Part shown: piece by piece, positions 49,325-61,817 of the stretch | How the letters are laid out: every line of letters begins with the position of its first letter | How positions within the stretch are numbered: the stretch's first letter is position 1 | Origin: Atherinomorus stipes | Lineage: Eukaryota; Chordata; Actinopteri; Atheriniformes; Atherinidae | Direction: 5' to 3' | Assembly: GCA_023101725.1 (NCBI GenBank) | Contig: JALJCO010010304.1 | Location: forward strand, 587,431-651,430 | Length of the DNA: 64,000 nucleotides | Translations under genes and position numbers: made by a program | Notes under the pieces: model-generated | What the model was told of the DNA's origin: nothing | The model's database searches: none | What the model saw: only the letters and a program-made list of their open reading frames with translations

Positions 49325-49605
49325 TCAAGTTCAAGCTCAGTTTATTGTCAATACTTGTATATATACATGAGCAAAGTCAGTGCTCAGGACCAGCATAAAT
49401 CAAATTAGTCCTACATTAAAATAAAAAACAGTGAAAACTGGTGAATAAATAAGGAATTATGCATAAATAGCAGGCAGGGTGAGACTGAATGAGCAGCATG
49501 TTAAAAGCAAGAGAAAAACAAGTGTGTCCAGTTAGCGGCATGATATAAAAGAGCCTCAGTGTTTGGCAGAGTTGACCAGTCTGACAGCCTTTGGCAGAAA
49601 TTTAA
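49325..49605 (-). mobile_element. Non-LTR retroelement 3' fragment, minus strand
   Basis: On the minus strand the end reads GTATTGACAATAAACTGAGC and then TTGAACTTGAA. This is an ACAATAAA-type 3' terminus like that of the 14.3-kb fragment. Upstream on the minus strand, the CTGCCAAAGGCTGTCAGACT block fits the 3' non-coding part of such elements. Confidence 0.4.
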
Positions 49606-49621
49606 GTGTTGCGAAGTCGAC

Positions 49622-50585
49622 AATAGGAGATTATCACCCTTTTACAGAACCTCCAGAATCTAGGCATTTCCTCTTCCGGGCCATTTTAACAATAGCCATC
49701 CCTGCTCTGTTCCACTTTGTAAATCGGATAAACGCCAACCATACTTAAGTTTTCATTGATTCCCGACTGAAGTGATGATAAAGAAGAAGTGGATCAAAGC
49801 GATCGATTTGTCGCGGTGAAGGGCTGAACTTTATAATAAAACAAGCTGGCTAGCATTAGCCACGTGCCTAGCTTTGTGTGGCTGAAAACACACAAACAAT
49901 AGCTGTCCCTGCTCTGTTCCACTTTGTAAATCGAATAAACGCCAACCATACTTAAGTTTTCATTGATTCCCAACTAAAGTGATGATAAGGAAGAAGTGGA
50001 TCAAAGCGATCGATTCGTTGCCGTGAAGTGACGAACTTTATAATTAAACAACGTAGCACGTTTGTTAGAGGCCGGCAGAGTACACAGCTGGTGTTAGCAG
50101 GCTAGCATTGGCCAGCTTGATGACGTGCCTAACTTTGTGTGGCTGAAAACACACAAGCATCTGAAAACGTCTCCTTTCTTGGCAGTCCCCAATTGTTCCA
50201 CTGGAAGCGGGAGGGTACAGACCCGATTTTCAGATGTTTGTGTGTTTTAAGACGCACAAAGTTAGGCACGTCAGCTAACGCTAGCCTGCTAATGCTAGCA
50301 TGCTAACGCTAGCTGTGAAGTGCCAGTGTTGTGCCGCACCGGCTACAAACAAACGTGCTACGTTGTTTTATTATAAAGTTCGGCCCTTCACTCTATCAAA
50401 TCGCTTTGATCCACTTCTTCCTTAGAATCACTTCAGTCTGGAATCCCTGAAAATTTAAGTAGGGTTGGCGTTTAAGCAATTTACAAAGTGGAACAGAGCA
50501 GGGACATTGAACTGGCCCGGAAGTGGACCATCTAAGTGTTTCAAGTTCCGGAAACCGGAACACAGAAGCGTGATAATCCCCTATT
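49622..50585. mobile_element. Foldback element with an internal duplication
   Basis: The ends are inverted: AATAGGAGATTATCAC on the left and, in reverse complement, AATAGGGGATTATCACGC on the right. The long arms pair across most of the element; AATCGCTTTGATCCACTTCT on the right matches AAGTGGATCAAAGCGATCGA on the left. The left arm exists twice in tandem (about 49690-49890 and 49907-50150). A repeated GCTAGC/TTAGC-rich centre lies at 50270-50330. It is 964 bp and non-coding. Confidence 0.85.
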
Positions 50586-51118
50586 AGGGACCCATGTCAG
50601 AGTGGAGGAATGTTGGAATGGCTGTTGCCTCATTTCCTGCCTCATTGCATTTATCCATCAATATTAGTATTTTGCCATAATGTTATACATCAGACTAAGG
50701 GCTGAAATATACTTGCTGCTGGTGACGCGTACACATCATGGCGCCCACGCATTCTCAATGTATCTACGGTACGTAGGTCGCACGGGTTGACGCAAGGTAA
50801 CAGGACGCGTGCGCATCACAGGCGTAAGGATTGACGGTGCAGCAGATGCAGTTGCACCGGGGCCCAGACACCGTCAGGGGCCCAAGAAGGAAGGGGCAAA
50901 AATACGCTGCTTGGGGGAGAGTTCGGGTGTCCCCAACTAAGAACTTTCATAGTCGATCTCGTCAGATTATGCCATTCATCGACAAATCGTCGAATCATGC
51001 AACAGTCAGACTGTTTCCACCTTCACAGACTGATGCTGTAAATCAGTGGAAGAAGCTGCAACAATGAAGTTGACAGTTGAGGGTCCTGTCATCATGCGCT
51101 CTGGCTTCTTGGTCATAG
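50586..51118. other. Unassigned DNA
   Basis: No gene was recognised. It includes CpG-rich words near 50720-50820. Confidence 0.35.
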
Positions 51119-51190
51119 AGATGTCTGTCTGGCTGAATGCTCAGCGCGCGTGACCTGCATGCACCCGTGGAGTTTAATAATTTTTTTTTC
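51119..51190 (+). mobile_element. Truncated tRNA-like SINE head
   Basis: TGGCTGAATGCTCAGCGCGC resembles the A-box region of the SINE head at 46878, and CACCCG follows at a similar spacing. The B box is replaced by a T-rich tract. Confidence 0.4.
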
Positions 51191-52266
51191 TTACCCTGAA
51201 TGCGGAACCGACCTACTGCAGCACCAGCAGTTTGCGACTTTGGGAAGGTATCCATCATGGTGAAATTAGCAGTTCTCTTAGGTAGCTGCGCGTGTGCAAT
51301 ATTGACTTGAACGCAAGTGGTACTCATGAGCACAAATGTGTGAACACAAAGCCAGAGGTAAACACAATGGCAAGTTGTTTTGAAGAGTCTCTCTGACCTT
51401 GTATGCAACCACAGGCATTTAAATGATTTTTCCTCCCATTGTACAGTGACGAACACGCATGTCTTTATAGCTGGAAACAGATTGTAAATGTTTTGGGTAA
51501 TGCCACTTCCCTGGAAATACAACCTGACCGGCAGATTGATCTTTTCACAACTTCAATGTCCATCTGCTGTGCATGCCTCCTGGCGGAGACCTCTGGTATT
51601 GAGCGTTTGGGTCGTGATGTGCTCCAGTAAGTATATTCACAGATGCAGACCGCTTGTTTGAACATTTGCATTCACAGCAAGTACAGTTGTGTGAAGAAGT
51701 GTTTGCCCCCCTTCCTGATTTCTTACTTTTTTTGCATGTTTGTCACACTTATATGTTTCAGATCATCAAACAAATTTAAATGTGAGATAAAGATAACACA
51801 AGTAAACACAAAATGTAGTTTTTAAATGGAGATTTTTATTTTTTAAGGGGGAAAAAAAAAATCCAAATCCACATGGCCCTGTGTGAAAAAGTGATTGCCC
51901 CCTAAATCAAATAACTGGTTGTTCCACCCTTAGCAGCAACAACTGCAATCAAGCGTTTGCTATAACTGGCAGTGAGTCTTCTACAGCGCTGTGGAGGAAT
52001 TTTGTTCCACTCATCTTTGCAGAATTGTTGTAATTCAGCCACATTGGAGGGTTTTCCAGCATGAACCGCCTTTTTAAGGTCATGTCACAGCATCTCTATT
52101 GGATTCAGGTCAGAACTTTGACTAGGCCACTCCAAAGTCTTCATTTTGTTGTTCTTAAGCCATTCAGAGGTGGACTTGCTGGTGTGTTTTGGATCATTGT
52201 TCTGCTGCAGAACCCAAGTGTGCTTCAGCTTGAGGTCACCAACAGATGGCCGGACATTCTCCCTCA

Positions 52267-52398
<132 letters not shown>

Positions 52399-52926
52399 CT
52401 AAAATGCCAGATTACTTTTATACCAGATGTAATGGGACCTACACCTTCCAAAAACTTTTTTCTCGTCAGTCCACAGAGTATTTTTCCAAAAGTCTTGGGG
52501 ATCATCAAGATGCTTTCTGGCTAAACTGAAACGAGCCTTTATGTTCTTTTTGCTCAGCAGTGGTTTTGATCTTGGAACTCTGCCATGCAGGCCATTTTTG
52601 CCCCCCAGTCTCTTTCTTATGGTGGACTCATGAACATTGACCTTAATTGAGGCAAGTGAGGCCTGCAGTTCTTTGGATGTTGTTCTGGGGTCTTTTGTGA
52701 CCTTTTGGATGAGTCGTCGCTGTGCTCTTGGGGTAATTTTGGTCAGCCGGGCACTCCTGGGAAGGTTCACCACTGTTCCATGTTTTCGCCATCTGTGGAT
52801 AATGGCTCTCACTGTGGTTCGCTGGAGTCCCAAAGCTTTAGAAATGGCTTTGGAACCTTTTCCAAACTGATAGATCTCAATTACTTTGTTTCTCATTTGT
52901 TCCTGAATTTCTTTGGATCACAGCAT
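52399..52926 (-). pseudogene. Tc1 transposase, N-terminal half (left copy)
   Basis: The open part starts at the Met at 52896 and runs 165 residues. It contains the paired helix-turn-helix DNA-binding region (SKALGLQRTTVRAIIHRW and TSKELQASLASIKVNVHEST) and the first catalytic Asp of the DDE triad in LWTDEKK (codon at 52465-52467). The presumed original start (52924-52926) is separated from it by a TGA at 52918-52920, which the right copy shares. The catalytic remainder (about 51900-52398) is cut by stops and shifts; the SPDLNPIE region near 52100 is damaged. It cannot make a working transposase. Confidence 0.9.
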
Positions 52927-52962
52927 GATGTCTAGCTTTTGAGGATCTTTTGGTTTACTTAA

Positions 52963-53437
52963 AGGGGCAAGATTAAGAAATAAGACTTGTGAGGGCCGCG
53001 ACTGGCGCTGCAGGTATCTGCAGCCACCAGCCAAGCCAGCACGGGAGTGCGCACAAACTGAGGCTATAATGTTGTTTACTATGCTGATAAAGTCTTTCAC
53101 TAAAGCCTTTCAGTTGATCTGTATTGTTTCCTGATGGCAGAAGAATCCATAACTATCCCTTGAGGTGCTTGAATTTACAGCAACCATATTCTTCCTGTAT
53201 CAAAACTGTCGGGTCCTGCGTATGCAGCGTCAATTATACGTCACATCCGCAGGACAGCGCGGGAAATTCGGCCACCAAATCGCAGTGCATTGTGCAGCAC
53301 ATAGCACATATTCAAGGCAACAGAGAGAGATGTGGGTGGGCTTGTTCTAACTTTGGTTTGTAACACTTCATCACCCATTAGCATTAAAAAACTGGACATG
53401 GATGTTTATACTTTTACAGTTCCAGCCTCTAGTCCCT
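52963..53437. mobile_element. TTAA-flanked MITE, copy B, inside Tc1
   Basis: TTAA lies on both sides (52959-52962 and 53438-53441). The right end in reverse complement is AGGGACTAGAGGCTGGAACT; the left end has drifted (AGGGGCAAGATTAAG). The interior holds GAGGCTATAATGTTGTTTAC and GCGCTGCAGG blocks shared with 24358-24805 in reverse orientation. Confidence 0.85.
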
Positions 53438-53862
53438 TTAACTTTGTCAAGTAGGTCCTATTTAAGTGATGTCTTGATTGAGAACAGGTGTGGCAGTAAT
53501 CAGGCCTGGGTGTGGCTAGAGAAATTAAACTCAGCTTTCCAAAGATGTGATAAACCACAGTTTATTTATGTTTTAACACTTTTTCACACAGGGCCATGGA
53601 GGTTTGGATTTTTTTCCCCCTACCTAATAAAAATCTTAATTTAAAAACTGCATTTTCTGTTTACTTGTTATCTTTGTCTCACGTTAAAATTTTGTTTTAT
53701 GAAATGAAACATACAAGTGTGACAAATGTGCAAAAAAATAAGAAATCAGGAAAGGGGGAAACACTTTTTCACACAACTGTATATCCCAGCCTTAGTTATT
53801 ACAACATGGATAAAGGAGCACTTCTCCCGGTAAAGGAGTGGACCCTCTCAGAAACAGATATA

Positions 53863-53950
53863 CTAGGGCTGGACGATTATGGAAAAAATTATAATCATGA
53901 TTATATTGAAATCACGATTAATATAAACGATTATTCATTGATTTTATAAA
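53863..53950 (+). mobile_element. hAT-like terminal fragment
   Basis: TAGGGCTGGACGATTATGG closely resembles the reverse complement of the right end of the element at 58402-58869 (TAGGGCTGGGCAATATGG). It begins exactly where recognisable arm homology stops. Its own right end was not found. Confidence 0.5.
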
Positions 53951-54594
53951 AAAGTGTTTATTGAACCACGTAACTCAACTTGAAATATAACTTTTAAAAA
54001 AATTAAACCAAAAATAAATTAGAAACAAGTAAAGAAGTAAAATAAGTATATTATTCAAAATACTAATAGCAGTTAAAATGAATACTAAGTCTACATGCAT
54101 TCCTGTTCTATACTCCCTGCAGTTTGCTTCCTATAACTCCTGCTCACTTCAGGTTTAATTGTTTTTCTTTGAACGACGACGTTCCCTGCTTTATTTATCA
54201 CATTAAGCTGAGCCGCTCTCTCTCCTGCACCTGCCATGGTGCAGACAGACCGGTGAAAGGAAAAAGAAAAAGCAGAGGCTCCTCCCTAGGCGCGGCGACC
54301 GTGGCTCGGCTGGGCATCTCGCCGCGCGTCAAGGCGTCAAGACGCTGGAAATCAAAAGTCTGACTTTTTAGTGACCAAGCGTCCAACTTTGGGCGTCAGG
54401 CGCGATTTTGACGCCCAAATCGTGCTTGGTCTGAACACACCGTGATGGTCAAATCTGATTTTTTACTGAAATGTGATTTTTTGTCAGCATGGTCATTCAT
54501 GCTATAACTTACATGTGGCCTCCATCAGACTTAAGTTTGAACACGGATCTGATGTGAGGAATATGTGATGTCATACGCGGCATGCTGTGATCAC

Positions 54595-55002
54595 TAGGGA
54601 TGTATATCGTTATGATTTTATCGATACCGATACCAATATCGATACTCCTTATCGATACCGGTATTTATCGATTCTCTTATTGATACTATAACATAACTTA
54701 GAGTAAATAATAAAGACATTACAAGATGTTACAAGATCCAGCGGTGGAGAATATTTGTTCAGATGATGTTGAAGAAGCCTGGACATAAAAGTGGGTGAAG
54801 GACAGCTGGGAGAATAAGGGAATTGTGTCGGTCTTAGTCCATCATTGTGATTATTTGACTGCGTAATGATAACTCGATGGTTAGGTAGATGTACAAAAAG
54901 TATCAATAAGAGTATCGTTAGTCCAGAATCTTAACGGTACCCTGGTATCGTTAAGATTAGGAACCGGTACCAAACGATACCGGTACTCGGTATACATCCC
55001 TA
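54595..55002. mobile_element. hAT MITE, perfect 8-bp duplication
   Basis: TAGGGATGTATATCG on the left and, in reverse complement, TAGGGATGTATACCG on the right. The duplication GTGATCAC is perfect (54587-54594 and 55003-55010). Internal ATCGATACCGATACC-type and CGGTACC repeats pair across the element. It is 408 bp and non-coding. Confidence 0.9.
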
Positions 55003-55412
55003 GTGATCACAGACGTAAATATGGATGCATACACTATGTATTGTATACGGTAGACCAACAGAGGAAGTGCCAGCACCCGAGGACATATAACATGTTACTC
55101 AGAAGAAAGTTATAGAAAAAATACCTGTCCAGGCGGACTTCCAGTCCACATTCAGTCCAAGGCATCCAGCTGCTCTTTACCTTCAGTACAATCCACTGAG
55201 ATTTACACAAACTATTCCTTCTTTGGTCTGTCCTGTGTTTCAAGCCTCTCTCCTCAGTTTTTATGCTTTCAGTCTGTTTTGCTGCGGTATCGCGACTTTC
55301 CCTTCGGTAGACGCCATGCGGTGCGCTGCAGTGCACGCGAGAGAGGAGGGCGTTCCTCGTTAGAAAACACTGTAAGTGGCTGATAGGAAACCGAAACTTA
55401 TGTAGAACGAAC

Positions 55413-57220
55413 TAGTGATGGGAAGACCGATTCTTTTGGCTGACTCGGTTCTTCTACTCTCGAACAGTAAAAAGAACGAATCTTGAACGAGTCATTTCGT
55501 TCATTTTTACAGCAGGTGGTGCTGTAGCCCTGAGTGAGCTCCAAGTCATTGCTCGTATCTCACAACATGACCGAATCACTCAGTTCACTCTGTTGCCCGG
55601 CAACGGCGTCACTCGCAGCACACAAACTAAATAACTGGTGCAGTGGAAGCTCACAATATGTGTAACAGCCGGACTCAAGCCAAGGATGAACCACTCACCT
55701 CCTTCCTCCTGGCTCAAGTGCACATAGGACCACACAGTGACAGTGTCAGCTCACGAATCACCTCCTCCCTCCCGGGCTCCGGCTCACAGGTAGTCGCGCG
55801 GGCGCGAGTCAGTTGCAATACGCCGCCGCCGCCCCCCCCCCCCCCACACACGCACACACACACCCCCTCCTTTCTCCTTCTCGGCCCTCCGCGCGCTCGA
55901 GCTGTCTCAAATACCACAAGCAAATCAAAACGCGTGAAAACCCAGAAAAGCAAATACACGCCTCAGTAAAGTCATTTGTGTTCTGTTTCCTCCCTGATAT
56001 TATTGTTTACAACAGCGCGACAGTGACCAGGCAGCTGTCACATGACAAATGAACAAGGACTCAGGAGTCCGACCCGCCACCGCCAGTGTACTGCTGCCAC
56101 AGTCTGAGCCGTGAACGAAGACCGACGTACTGGTTGAACGAGAACGAGAAGGACGTACTGGTCTGAGCCGTGAACGAAGACCGACATACTGGTTGAACGA
56201 GAACGAGAAGGACGTACTGGTCTGAGCCGTGAACGAAGACCGACATACTGGTTGAACGAGAACGAGAAGGACGTACTGGTCTGAGCCGCGAACGAAGACC
56301 GACATACTGGTTGAACGAGAGCGAGAAGGACGTACTGGTTGTTACACAGCCTGAGTCGTGAACGAAGACCAATGAACGGTAACCGAGAAGGACGTACTGG
56401 TCTGAGCTGTGAACGGAGAACGAGAAAGACCCGTTCAGCCCGAGCTGCTGCTGTCACATGACAGCTGGGAGAAGGAGAAGAGTGAATTTAAAACAAATGT
56501 AGACAATTAGCAATAACAATTAAAACAAAAGTAAGAAAAGTTTAATGAGATGTTTACGTGGTGCATTTATTATGTCCAAAATGTATTATTATTATTATCA
56601 TCATTATTATCATTACTATTATTATTGATTATTTTATTTTTTCAAATGGCAGAATAAAACACAATCAATGTGTTGATATAAATTAAAACATTTATTAACA
56701 AACACACTTTACGTCATCAGATACACAGTCACACTATGCACATCTACAAGCCCACTAATCATTTGTGATTTCATGATTAATGTATATGTCAGATGTGGAC
56801 GACGGACAAATGAATGAACATAAGATATCAGACATCATTCCTTGTTGGTCTCCTCTCCACAGCCCCGTAACCGTAGCGCAGCTCTCACGTGACAAATGAA
56901 TGAATGAAAGATCTGTACTGATCCGTATGAAAGATTATGAACGAACTAAAGTGCTTGCTCCTCCTCACCACACAGCCTGAGCAGCCTGACTGTCACAAAA
57001 GAACGATACCTGTGGACCGACACAGTTGGTTGAGTCATGAACTAATCATTTCTGTTTCCTGTCGTCCTGCTGGCTGGCTGAGCTTACAGCTGCAGCCGTG
57101 TGGCGAGAGAGCGCAGTGCATGAAAATGAACGAATCGCTCTCTGAGAGGACTCATTACTCCCGAGTCATATAAAAGATTAGTTCATATTGAACGAATCGT
57201 TCGTGAACGACACATCACTA
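55413..57220. mobile_element. Non-autonomous hAT element with internal minisatellite
   Basis: The termini are TAGTGATGGGAAGACCG and, in reverse complement, TAGTGATGTGTCGTTCACG. The 8-bp duplication GAACGAAC is perfect (55405-55412 and 57221-57228). The 1808-bp interior has no transposase. It contains a C-run/CA tract (about 55828-55863), a 59-bp tandem array (56095-56420) and scattered GAACGA words that echo the terminus. Confidence 0.9.
56095..56420 (+). repeat. 59-bp tandem array
   Basis: Units such as TCTGAGCCGTGAACGAAGAC, continuing through GACATACTGGTTGAACGAGA, repeat with a 59-bp period (for example starts at 56162 and 56221). There are about five to six copies, with the last ones degenerate. 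The period is not a multiple of three, so the minus-strand frames that pass through it are not evidence of a gene. Confidence 0.9.
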
Positions 57221-57228
57221 GAACGAAC

Positions 57229-58393
57229 CACATTGGCATAAGGAGAGCGTCACGCCAGCCTTAGAAACCTAAACTAAAAAGGCCTGGATTCATGCATATA
57301 CGCAATCAACAAGTGATTTATTTTTATGAAATTACCTCCTTTAACACGCATTTTACTGTGTAGAAAGCTTTCTCTAAAAGAGATTCAAATAAAACCAGGT
57401 AAAGGGCCTTTAAGACGGACCTGCTATAGCCTGGTACACCAGCCTGACTATTCCCATGTATGAGAAACACAGCAAGTCAGTCTGGGCTCCCTATGTTGGA
57501 GACTGAGTTCCAACTCGAGACGAGAGGTGGGACTAACATGAACAAATTAAACCAGAGAGAACCAATCAGAGAAACACGGTAATCAGTGATTGACTAGCTG
57601 GACTCCCCATGAAGTACAAAGATACCAGGAGTGGTGGTGCCTAACCAGCTATCACCAACCACAGCACTTTCTGTTCTGTTTAGTTTGAGTTGGGAGTTAT
57701 TGTTAGTCCTGTTTCAGTTTTAGTTCATTGGTTTTCTTGAGCTTTTGTTTTCGAAGCAGCCCAGATATTACAGCCAATTTTAGGGTTGGTTTGTGTTCTG
57801 CTCCTACTTTTGTTTGTTTTGGCCGGTGCTCCCTTCTCTTTAGTTATTTTTAGTTTAAATAAACTTTTTTTTAAATGTTGGTGCTTGGTGGTGGTCTCTT
57901 ATATGTTATGGTTCCTTTCCTTTGAGCTGTGTTTGTTCAGGGACTGTGACACACCACTATCACACCACACTAGGCATTTGAATCCAGTGAGGGTCTGGTC
58001 TTGCAATGGAAATGCTCACCTGAACAGGTTGAATTATTTCTAATCTTACCATTTTATATCAACCCCAACAGTATGCAGTTGTAGAACCGTGGATAGTATT
58101 GATTACCCAATCAAAAACTGTCAATACTAAGTATCATTCATTCGTTTAATGGCAACACAATATAGATATGTGAAAAACGTCTTATCACTCTTTTTGAGCT
58201 TTGAGGACAAGGTGTTTAAAACAGTTTTCATCCATTGTACCCTTGATGCTTGTCCTATAAAACTTATAATAACACTGCATATGAAGCAGTTGTCTGTTGG
58301 CCTTCTCGGTGGTGTGGTGGTTTGCAATGTTAATTCACAGCAAGGAGATATTTGAACCAGTTTGCATTTTCTACCTTGGTGCTTCCTTGGGGT
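57229..58393. other. Unassigned DNA between hAT insertions
   Basis: No gene was recognised. The T-rich frame 57786-58043 is hydrophobic by composition only. Confidence 0.4.
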
Positions 58394-58401
58394 CTCTCCG
58401 G

Positions 58402-58869
58402 TAGGCCTGGCTAAAAAATCTATTGAATGAATTAATGTGAATTTTTTTGCGGGGGATTTAAAAAATAAGTAAATCACGTTTCTGTGTAATGGCGTATTTT
58501 TGGTTACCTGGAGCTTCCGAAAGCATCAGTTTCACATTGCAGTATGGCAAGCGACAACAACATCATCACAGCACACAAGAAACAGCAGCAGCAAGCGACA
58601 ACATGGCTATCGGTGAGAGTACAAACTGTGACTAAAACACAGCGGGGACTTTGATTCCAAGAGGGAGCTCATTAATTTATTTAATCATCCCAATAATGGG
58701 TGTTACATTTGTCTTGTTTTTGATTAAAAGTAAAATTTGTTTTAAGTTGTCTGTCGTTTGTACTGCTTTCCTTAATATGTGGGGGAGAAAATCGAGAAAA
58801 AAATGATAAATCAAGTTAAAAAGAAAAAAATCAGGAGTTTTTATTTTAAGGCCATATTGCCCAGCCCTA
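58402..58869. mobile_element. Short hAT element, perfect 8-bp duplication
   Basis: TAGGCCTGGCTAAAAAATC on the left and, in reverse complement, TAGGGCTGGGCAATATGG on the right. CTCTCCGG is duplicated exactly (58394-58401 and 58870-58877). It is 468 bp and non-coding, and related by its ends to the fragment at 53863. Confidence 0.9.
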
Positions 58870-58939
58870 CTCTCCGGGTACTCTGGTTTTCTTTTTACAT
58901 TACATTAATATAAATACGTCCGGAGTCTGGATGTCAATT

Positions 58940-59449
58940 GAGCCTTTTCCACTGCCCATTTTCGTAACCCTTCCACAGCACGCTTTATCTGTGTTCCCTC
59001 TGGGAAAACCCGTTACGAGCCGTTATGATTTTCCACTCCCGTTTCAGAGCTAGCTCTAACCGTGCTGAACCTACACAAAACGTGACGTACCTGACGGCTC
59101 TCCACTGATTGGGCAAAGGAAGTTGTCGTCATACGCGTCATACACGGTGCGCCTCGCCTCTTCTATAAATATCTGGCTCTGCTTTCGGTGACTACAAGCC
59201 ACAGAGAAAACTGCAACAGTAGTAACACCCTGATATTATCCAATGCCTCCATTGTTGCTTTTACTTTACTGACTACCGTGTGGCATGGCAGTGATGTCAC
59301 TGCAGTCTCGACTGCGTCTATTCCACCCACTTCCAGGTAGTGGACTTCTACTTCTCCTGCATGGAAACAGAAACCGTCCTGGTCGTCTTTAGCATGTGGT
59401 GCTGTACTGTGCTATACTGTGCCGTTTGCAGCTGCAATGGATAAGGCCC
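58940..59449. mobile_element. MITE with CCTTTTCCACTGC-type ends
   Basis: GAGCCTTTTCCACTGCCCAT on the left and, in reverse complement, GGGCCTTATCCATTGCAGCT on the right. The ends suit a widespread class of teleost MITEs whose termini read CCTTTTCCACTG. It is 510 bp and non-coding. Confidence 0.6.
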
Positions 59450-60780
59450 AAATGGTTCTTAGTCTTATTTGTTCACACTGCAGCTCAGTTCCAATTTTTT
59501 GCCCATATGTGACCCATTTTGTATTTTTTTAAAGACAATCTGAATGGCAGAAATCAGATTTTTTCATATGCAACCCAGGCCACTTTCATATGTGGTCCTA
59601 TCTCGGATACATATCCGACCTGTGTCAAAGTGGCCACAGTCTAAACGGCCATGACGCATTTCATCTGACTTTGATGTCACAAAAGTGAAACAGACATCTT
59701 GTTTCTGCACTGGAGGAGACGGGACACGTAAGATCGAATAATTATTTTTCGTCTCTGAGACTGATACATGCTAACAAGTGATATTTACAGCGTAACGAGA
59801 CAAAGCTTTACATCACTGCTACTTGAAGTGGCCGGTTAGAAACTTTATCAGGCTGTCATGTTGTAATGTCGCCTATAACATCATAACTCATCATAACTGT
59901 GCATCTGTGTACATAACTAGTTACGGTAAACTACTGGTTATGATAGAAAATGTCATTTAGCTGATCCGCAGCCATTTACTGCAATCAAAACAATAAATCC
60001 ACTGGAAGATGCAAGTTTTCTCTGAAGAGTTTCTTTGTGTTGACATGTCAGCAAATACACTGGAAGCATTGGCTGTTGTGTGTAAAGGCAGGTGTACCAG
60101 TAAGGATTTGTCCTCTCTGTTGAATAAAACTTGAATAAATTATAGAAAATTTGATTATTTGAAATGTAATTTATAATTTCTACATCCCCTGCACCACCTC
60201 CTCTACATTACCAGCTGACAGTGAGTGCATCTCAGACAAAAAAAAGTCCCCCACGATGAGCTTCTGTGGCAAAAGACTGAATCAAACTATTTGGCTTCTC
60301 CCTGAAAATTTTCAGTTCTGCTGTGAAAATAAGTAGTCAATGCTTTAGTTTATCTTTTTCTGGTCATTATATATTAATGCAATCCAATTTTTGATTTGTT
60401 TGTTCAAATGACTCATGATGGTCATAACTTTGGTTTCTATGAGATCCTTGTTGATGGAGGTGCTCTATGCGGGCCCATCCCCCAAAACAGCCTCACTGAT
60501 GAAATCCTCAAGAGAGGGGCTGATGCTTAGTCTGTGATGGTTGGAAATTTAACAGAAGTGGGAGAGGGATATATGACCCAGGATTATTCTTCATGTTTTC
60601 TTCCCCTGGAAAAAAAAAAATCCACTAATCACTAGGTGGCTGGGAGTCAGACTGATAAGTAATCAGCTAGTTTGGGTGGCCATTGAAGAGAATAGTGCCA
60701 CATTATAATGACTGTGAAAGTGGTGAGAATAACGCACAACTGAAGTAAAAATGATTGTGAAAAAAAAAGTTGCAGAGCAG
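59450..60780. other. Unassigned DNA, possible MITE remnant at the start
   Basis: 59460-59660 has CACACTGCAG, CATATGTGACCCA and CAAAGTGGCCACAGTC blocks of the kind seen in fish MITEs, and it resembles 54420-54560. The rest is AT-rich without recognised features. Confidence 0.35.
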
Positions 60781-60788
60781 GATTTTGC

Positions 60789-60900
60789 AGGGATATTGTG
60801 TAAGTTCTGTTATCTATTCACAAAAAAGTGATTATTTCGTTAAAAAGTGTTTTTACATTAATTGGTAATCATTCCCATTAACAAACTGAAGAAGAAATGA
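60789..60900 (+). mobile_element. Fragment of the family seen at 26629
   Basis: AGGGATATTGTGTAAGTTCT matches the left end of the G-rich insert at 26629, and a TTAATTGGTAATCATTCCCA block follows, similar to about 26700-26720. The G-rich centre is absent here. Confidence 0.55.
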
Positions 60901-60904
60901 GAAG

Positions 60905-61167
60905 CCAATTTCACATCAAAGGGATCAATTAGCCGTGCATTCAATAGGGAACTTTATGCTACAGAAGTATAGGTGAAGCACCCTCAGATAGTAGCAAAGG
61001 CAGCACACATGTTTACTTCCATAAACAGGGCTGCTACCGGGATGCTGCGCCTGCATGCTGCCTTTGGGTACTATCCAAAGAGCTGGCACCTGTGATTGGC
61101 CTGTACTTCTGCTGCATATAGTTCCCCTATTGAATGCTGCCTAGTCAGTCCTTTGATGTAAAATTGA
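60905..61167. mobile_element. Small foldback element
   Basis: The left arm ACATCAAAGGGATCAATTAG ... GCATTCAATAGGGAAC is matched by the reverse complement of the right arm: ACATCAAAGGACTGACTAGG ... GCATTCAATAGGGGAAC. Pairing continues to the AAAGGCAGCA block near the centre (about 61000-61060). About 260 bp, non-coding. Confidence 0.8.
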
Positions 61168-61817
61168 CTTTCATTTGTACTCAATCAGAATGTGTGGGTC
61201 AGCAAATGAAATTGAAAAAAATCTTGAGTTAATTACAGTAGTTCACTTTCGCCCAGTGGTGCCTGTTGGATCCACCAGATTACAGCAACTACGCTTGGGT
61301 TAAGTGCTGCCAGATTCAGAGAATGACTCAGCGCGGACAGAAAACTCTTCTACTGGGACTGTGGGAGGAAGCAAAATTTCACTCAGGGGTGGCAAATGCC
61401 TTTAGCACGTAACTAGGTTACCTACTGGGTATGAGCTCTGTTTCTGTGAGGGTCCCCTCCTTTACCGTCAGCCCGGGACTTGGGAGAAGTGTTCTTTATC
61501 CATATTGTAATAACTAAGGCTGACATACAGTTGTGTGAAAAAGTGTTTCCCCTTTCCCTGATTTCAAATTTGCATATTTGTTTCACTTGTATGTTTCATT
61601 TCATAAAATAAAATTTAAACGTGAGACAAAGATAACAGGTTAATAGAAAATGCAGTTTTTAAATGAAGATTTTTATTAGGTAGGGGGAAAAATCCAAACT
61701 CCATGGCCCTTGTGTGAAAATGGATTTCACCTGCATACCCAGGCCTGATTACTGCCAATACACCTCTGTTCTCAATCAAGACACTGTACTTAAATAGGAC
61801 CTACTTGACAAAGTTAA

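Noticed and set aside
56000..56457. Minus-strand frames with repeated Arg-Ser-Arg and Gln-Tyr-Val motifs
   Set aside because: They are translations of a 59-bp tandem array. The period shifts the frame each unit, so the three frames give the same words; this is not a repeat protein.
53863..58869. One 5-kb hAT element using the TAGGGCTGG ends at 53863 and 58869
   Set aside because: The right end has its own left partner at 58402 with a perfect CTCTCCGG duplication. The 53863 end has no matching 8-bp flank at 58870.
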